Origin: Tetracladium setigerum
Taxonomy: Eukaryota; Ascomycota; Leotiomycetes; Helotiales
Length of the DNA: 64,000 nucleotides
NCBI GenBank assembly: GCA_031472005.1
Contig: PZJY01000004.1
Coordinates: 2,020,556-2,084,555 of the forward strand
Direction: 5' to 3'
The position numbers and the translations under genes are program-made. Positions within the stretch are counted from its first letter, which is position 1, and the number at the start of each line of letters is the position of its first letter. This document shows positions 59,091-64,000 of the stretch, piece after piece. The notes beneath the pieces are model-generated. The model ran no database searches and was not told the origin of the DNA. It saw only the letters and a program-made list of their open reading frames with translations.

Positions 59091-59391
59091 CCACTCTTCC
59101 TCCTCCTCCACTACTCCTCCACTCTTTTCTCCCTCCTCCGGTCGCTTCCTCCTTCTCAAGTTTCTTTGTCTTGTGGACGCCGCATCATCTCCTCTCGTGT
59201 CCTCCGCCTGTGTCTCGCCTGTCTGCTCTCTCTCTCTCTCTCGTATCATGACAACGGCCTCATTTTGCTATACTCACCACCTACACCTCCACCTCCACCT
59301 CCACGTGTAATCTCAGGATGAGAATCGTCGTCCCTTCATCCTCGCCGCTGACCTATACCTATTCCTCCTTTCCCTCCCATCTTCCCTGACA

Positions 59392-61666
59392 ATGGCCCGA
59401 GCTTGCGACCGATGCTCGAGGCTGGTATGTGTTCGCCCATTCTCATTCTCATTCTCATTCTCATCCTCTTTCTCTTTCACACACGCACTCGCCCCATTCA
59501 CCACATCCATGTCTTCTTACCAAAGACCAGGAATCTCTCCTCATTCTTCCTTCTTTCCATCACTAACACGGATTCCAGAAGACACAGTGTAATGGAGATC
59601 TCCCTTGCAACAGATGCCAGAGACTTGCACTCGAGTGCACTCAGACACGGCCGGTTCTTGCAAAGGGTCGGCCCAAGCGAGATGCTAGCAGCTCACGTCC
59701 AAGGCGACACAATGTGAGACTTTCTTTCGTCCCTCTATCCCAGCATTCTTCTAATCTCGTCTCTTCTCCTCCTCCTTAGACTTCCCATCGTGGCGAGTCT
59801 GAAAGCGCAAGTCCACAGTTACAAGCTTCATCACTCTACAGCACCTGGCCAACTCTTTCGCCGTCTGAACACTCTCTCGAGCTAGTGCGTCGTCTACCTG
59901 AGCTTCCCGTCGCAGAGCCGATTGCTGCCCATCTTCTGGACTTGGTTCTCTCTTCCATATCAGCCGTTGGAATACTCGAGGTCTTCGCCGGCATCTATGA
60001 CTCGACACCTCGGCTAGGCTTCCAGCCAACCCACTCCAAGCGAATCAATCCTGCTCTCACCTCTTTATTCCATTCCAAGGCTCTTCTCTACACACTCATA
60101 GCTCTTGGAGCCACGGTCTGCTGTCCTCCGGATCCAACGATTAACATTACCTCGCTGCAACAATATGCCCTGAACGCGGTGCCAGCACTGTACGGCAATT
60201 CTCGAGATCTGAAGATTGATGATGCACTTTCGCTTTGCTTTTTGAGTTATATGGGCTGCTTAAGTGCCGGCTCGCTCAAAGTTGCCGAACGATGGGCAGT
60301 ACTCGCCGTGGTAATTTCGCGACAATCAAACGATTCTGATGGCGAGCAATCGCCTGACTGGGACTCTTTTAGACAAAGAGCCGCTTCCTTGATACGTATT
60401 AACGACAGGTATGCCCGTGAACCACTTTCTTCGACCGGCGGGCTGATCTGTTCTGCAGGATATTCTCCCTCTTACATCATAGAATCCCACTAGATACCCT
60501 TGCAAAATCACCTGGGAACACCCCAACCTCCAGAAATTCGACAAAGTCGCCACCCACCATTGCGGACAAAATGTCCATTGGGGATTCCTAGAGCAGCCGC
60601 CTGAACCCCCTAAAATATATATGAAGCCGGACTATTTCTCGTTGTTCATTCCCTTACTGAAGTACGCCAACTTACTCCCCAGATCATCAATAAGAAGCTG
60701 ATAATTTCCTATAGACCACTAGATCTAGTGCTCGAAGAGCCCCAGGCAGGAACTCCTGAGTGGAAACTGGCTCAGGATGAGCTGGAAAAGTATTATCTTG
60801 AGTTTCCCCTCATATTAATATCTTATAATGAGATTCGTCTCTTGTACCAGGTCGAAGCCATGATCTGGTTTCACGGGATATTTCTGCTGCTAGGTACACT
60901 GACAAAATTCACCTTGTCGTCTCTTCGGCTAACACCTAAACCACAGATGGCAAACGGGATCTCCATGGTTGTTTTGAGGACAAATCTTGGGTTTTGTCAA
61001 CTGCTTTTGTAAGAGCAGCTGAGCATGCATTATTGCTCGGAGAGGTACAATCGCCAAGCTATTATATCACCGCAGTAAATGTACTAACTATTGTGACAGG
61101 CAATTCCCGCACTTGTGCGGCTCACCACAACAGCTAGCCAACTTTCACCAGCAACCGTCTACTTCGTCCTTCTAAGCTCAGTGATCCACGCAGTAATGCT
61201 TCGCCAATGTCTCGGAACCTCATCACCAACCCCTCAATTCGGTCTCCAAGCAGACCCTGATCAAGCCAGTTGGACGAATCTCCTTGAGAGCTCAAGATTA
61301 CACCTCTTCATGCTCGGCAAGATAAAAGAGGAGTCAGCCACCTGTAATATTGACTTAATCCCTGCCGTTGAAGCTATCTTGCAGGCTTTCTACGCTGCAG
61401 CCGCCACCGGGCGGAACGAGTGGGATATCGATTTTTCGATTTTGAAGTTGTATCGGTGGACTGATAGGGGTCGTGGGATCGTCAAGATCACTTCGAAGGT
61501 CGCGGACGAACTGTCGAGATCGGGTGTGACGGGCGGTTATGCTAGTCCGAATACGACGCCAGATAACGTGTCTGGGAAACAGGAGATCATGGCGCTGTGT
61601 GATCCGAGAACGCGGCGGTGTCGACCGGGATATTTTACTTCGAATATTCGAGGAAGTGTGAAATAG
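59392..61666 (+). CDS. Zn2Cys6 (GAL4-type) transcription factor
   Basis: DNA-binding regulator, probably nuclear. Seven exons: 59392-59424, 59579-59713, 59780-60408, 60494-60661, 60715-60893, 60947-61044, 61100-61666 (1,809 nt, 602 aa). The zinc cluster spans exons 1-2 and is complete: Cys-x2-Cys-x6-Cys-x5-Cys-x2-Cys-x6-Cys (CDRCSRLKTQCNGDLPCNRC then QRLALEC), at about residues 5-32. The basic linker AKGRPKRDASSSRPRRHN follows. The middle resembles the fungal-TF homology region (about 100-480: LYTLIALGATVCCPPDP, LSLCFLSYMGCLSAGSLKVAERWA, YPCKITWEHPNLQKF). The C-terminus is less conserved. Intron 3 ends at 60493; an earlier acceptor at 60460 would force a frame error and is rejected. Its target genes are unknown; no metabolic cluster surrounds it. 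Confidence 0.88.
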
Positions 61667-62006
61667 TTGTATAAATGCATGAGTGATGACAGAAAATTAC
61701 CTCTTTCTTGTACTTAAGTTAAATGCTGACCAAGTGATAATTGAAAGTGTCTGCGATGCATGGGACATTTTGAAATTTGCAAACGATTCAAGCTATTCTG
61801 AGGCCGAGTTGTGACTCTGCCCTTTATGGTATATTTACCCAACACTGCAGAATCAAGCTGTGATCGTAACATAACCGGCACACCACAAATACCCGAACGC
61901 CAATTCCCCTGTAGCTGCGCCCATATACACACACAAGACATTCCCATTTATCATCCATGCCCAATTCCCTATATGCAACTCGATTTCAACTCATAAACAA
62001 ACAAAC
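61667..62006. other. intergenic between convergent genes
   Basis: 340 bp of AT-rich 3' flank between the transcription factor and the glucanase; nothing else is seen. Confidence 0.35.
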
Positions 62007-64000
62007 TTAATAATTCTCTGGCAATTGTTGTGCCGCAAAATCGGGAATGGCGCTCGCGCACTTAAATGACGGAGAGTACGCTTTCGCAGGCAATATACCC
62101 GCCGCGAGACCAGACTTGTAACTCCATTGCACCGCACTCTCGGTCTCCCAAGTCCAGTAGAACCAGCCCCACCCCTTCTCAAAACTAGCCATCTGAGCCT
62201 CTGCAAACATCTGCAAGAAGACTTTGTACTCGGCGCTGTACTGACTTGGATCCGCATTTGCTTGTGTGCATGAGCACGTAGCGTCTTTGGTAGGACAGCC
62301 CGGTGAGAGGACTTGAGTAGATGAGTCCCCGGATTTATACGTTCCCTCCCATCGATTGCCTTGTCCCACGTTGGTGAGATGAGGTGCGCAATCCGTGTCG
62401 GCTTGTGACCATTCTGCTATGATTGTTGGTCCAAAGCCAGTGCTCTTATCCATGCTGATTTGCGTCTGATCCGTCCAGCCCTCGCACGCGTAGTTCACCT
62501 TCTTAGCATGATCGAAGGCGATTTGATCTTTGTTGAAGATTACGTATTGGTGCACATCTAGCACCAAGCCGTCATAGCCCTGCAGTTTTCCTTGCCAGTT
62601 TTCAAGACCCATGAAGCCATCTCCAAAGACGATGAGAGCCGTTATTCCATTGCCGCGTATAATACCGTGGGCTTTGCCTGTCCAGGCTTCGACATCTGAA
62701 CTCGAGAGGGTGGTCATTTTGGGCTCATTACAGAGACCGTAGAAAGCGATGATGTTCTTGTATCGATCCTGTGCGAAGAATTTTGATAGTTGATCGTGAA
62801 CGTCGAGAGATCGCTGAGCATTCAATGTACCCGAACTCCCACTCAACCAGTTTATCGCTCCTTGACGTCCGCTGTGATTCCACCCATTCTGACTCCCGGG
62901 AAGACCGTGTACATCCAAATTAACTCTTAGACCATATTTTCGTGCCCATTCTATGCCTCTCAGAAGATATCTCCACGATGTTCGAAAAACGTAGGGATCT
63001 CCTTCGTAGGTTGTTACAGCCCAATAAGAAAAAGGTATCCGAACATGGTCCAGGCCTGCGTTTGCGATATCTTTGAAGGTTTGCTCGGTGACGAAAGTTG
63101 CATAATGTTTCTCTAGGGTTGAAGCAGCGGTCGATGGTCCAAGGTGGGATGTGAGCGTATATTCATCGATGATTCCTTCTCTCGAGTCGTAATTGAATAG
63201 AGATGGTGTTATAAAAGGTTCAAGAGAAAGCCATCCCCCAAGATTGACGCCTCTGGCCGGAGTTTCTCCATAGGATCCCCAAGACTTCCCAATTGCAGGA
63301 GTGTGCTCATTCGCTTTCTTCGAATCATCCCATGTAGAAAAGAGGCCAATGACCGGAAGACCTCCAAATGTCTCATTTGTGTATGTGACATTGAATCCAG
63401 TGGTATCATACCAGGAAAACGGATCCAAATATGTTCCCTTGGCAGCAGGGGGAATCGAAGATGACGATACCCCGTCCAAGTTCGAGTTCTCCGGTTTCCC
63501 AGTATTGTCTAACACAGGCCCAGTGCTTGCTGTTGTGTTTGAACCGCTATTCTTTTTACTGACCACCACCGCAACGACTATTATAATGAGTAGAATCACT
63601 GCCGCTATTCCACCATAGATCCCTACGGAGCAGGGAATCAGCATTTTGACTAAAGAATATAGCAATCTTCTATCAATTGAACTCACATAATTTCTTTCTG
63701 CGCCCGCCGCCATTCTCCTCATAGCTATGTTTTTCGTCATATCTATCACCACCTCGTATTCCTCTTAATTCTGGTCCATGTCCTTCTTCCATCATAGCCC
63801 CACTAACAACTCGTCTCTTCTTCCTCTTATGTGCTTTCCTCTTTTCCACAACAAACCTTTCATCGGGCAGTTCTCGATGCCTCTTCTTCCTCGCCTTGGG
63901 TATATGTACGTCCTCTCTGGCAGCTCTGGATCGCTCATGCTGATTGATGAGGTTTAGCCTCGCTAACGAATCTGCCGAGAGGGCCTGGGAGCCTGAACTT
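62007..64000 (-). CDS. exgD: ExgD-type membrane exo-1,3-beta-glucanase (GH5), 5' end beyond the window
   Basis: Hydrolyses or remodels 1,3-beta-glucan of the cell wall. Exons 64000-63687 (incomplete, frame starts at 63999) and 63622-62007; intron 64 bp. The visible N-terminal part is cytoplasmic and very basic (HIPKARKKRHREL, RKAHKRKKRRVVSGAMMEEG, GGGRRKK). One transmembrane segment follows (IYGGIAAVILLIIIVVAVVV), giving a type II membrane protein with the enzyme outside. The GH5 domain has RGVNLGGWLSLEPFITPSLF, HVRIPFSYWAV, DVHGLPGSQNGWNHSGR, the acid/base Glu in YGLCNEP, VLDVHQYVIFN and the nucleophile Glu in IIAEWSQA. Cys-rich CPTKDATCSCTQAN is near the C-terminus. Length of the visible part is 642 residues; full members have about 800-850. 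Confidence 0.94.

Larger units (their letters stand above)
57648..59391. promoter_or_regulatory. 1.7-kb divergent promoter region rich in microsatellites
   Basis: Lies between the divergent flavoprotein and zinc-cluster genes, the longest gene-free stretch here. Holds GA/GT repeats (57651-57711), GTAC-type palindromes (TAGTACCGTACTACCGTACT near 57896; GCAGTACAGTAGTCG near 58259; CAGTACAGTAGGGAGGTACTG near 58491), TACCTACCTAGGTACC near 58807, a long CT/CTCA tract (58970-59090) and CCACCT units (59282-59304). A 154-codon minus-strand ORF at 57907-58368 is judged spurious. Long leaders are common upstream of fungal regulatory genes. Confidence 0.5.

Noticed and set aside
60494..60510. Apparent tenth frame break at AAAA (60504-60507) in the zinc-cluster factor
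   Set aside because: Using the acceptor at 60493 instead of 60460 gives ...RINDRYPCKITWEHPNLQKF in frame, and all seven exons sum to a multiple of three without any correction.
1..64000. Biosynthetic cluster, defence island, viral or transposon insertion
   Set aside because: Genes are core eukaryotic functions with uniform intron style; no synthase/tailoring set, integrase, transposase or terminal repeats were seen.

Overview
The window looks like nuclear DNA of a filamentous ascomycete (Pezizomycotina). The genes are split by short GT-AG introns, mostly 45-70 bp, with CTAAC/CTAAT-like branch sites near the acceptor. The protein set is typical of that group: Rav1, Rat1, Uso1, Sfi1, a neurofibromin-type RasGAP, Hym1/Mo25, a PDK1-type kinase, a sterol-glucosyltransferase-like protein, a Zn2Cys6 regulator and an ExgD-type glucanase. 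A Leotiomycetes source is plausible, but this is only inference. I read 20 protein genes, with exon boundaries worked out by hand. I see no tRNA, rRNA, CRISPR array or transposon.

Layout. 0.3-12.3 kb is a run of four minus-strand genes: an unrecognised fungal protein, a glyoxalase-like protein, rav1 (V-ATPase assembly) and rat1 (nuclear 5'-3' exoribonuclease). 12.8-33.3 kb is mainly plus strand: uso1 (vesicle tether), the cytosolic isoleucyl-tRNA synthetase, a tiny minus-strand twin-CX9C protein, sfi1 (spindle pole body/centrin partner) and a 13-exon IRA/neurofibromin RasGAP of about 2,616 residues. 34.3-44.1 kb is minus strand: an OPT transporter, a glycosyltransferase with a Vps13/ATG2-like tail, and an unrecognised disordered protein. 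45.2-56.2 kb holds a PDK1-like kinase, an SDR, a PRMT3-type arginine methyltransferase, Hym1 and a Snf12/BAF60 subunit. 56.4-64 kb holds a flavin-nucleotide-binding protein, a zinc-cluster transcription factor and a GH5 membrane glucanase cut by the window end.

Most genes are core housekeeping functions (trafficking, translation, RNA decay, chromatin, Ras and PDK1 signalling, cell wall). They do not form a pathway cluster or defence system, and I found no convincing undescribed system. The strongest unexpected signal is nine single-base frame breaks in eight genes, several of them essential elsewhere. Every break is repaired by adding one base at a homopolymer of 3-5 bases, and each corrected CDS is then an exact multiple of three. 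This points to deletion errors in the sequence rather than pseudogenes, and automated gene models here will be wrong at these places. Other points of interest are a probable GC-AG intron in sfi1, an in-frame intron in the PDK1 PH domain, the glycosyltransferase/Vps13-like fusion, a PRMT3 without zinc-binding residues, and a perfect 12-copy TTTTGA repeat.
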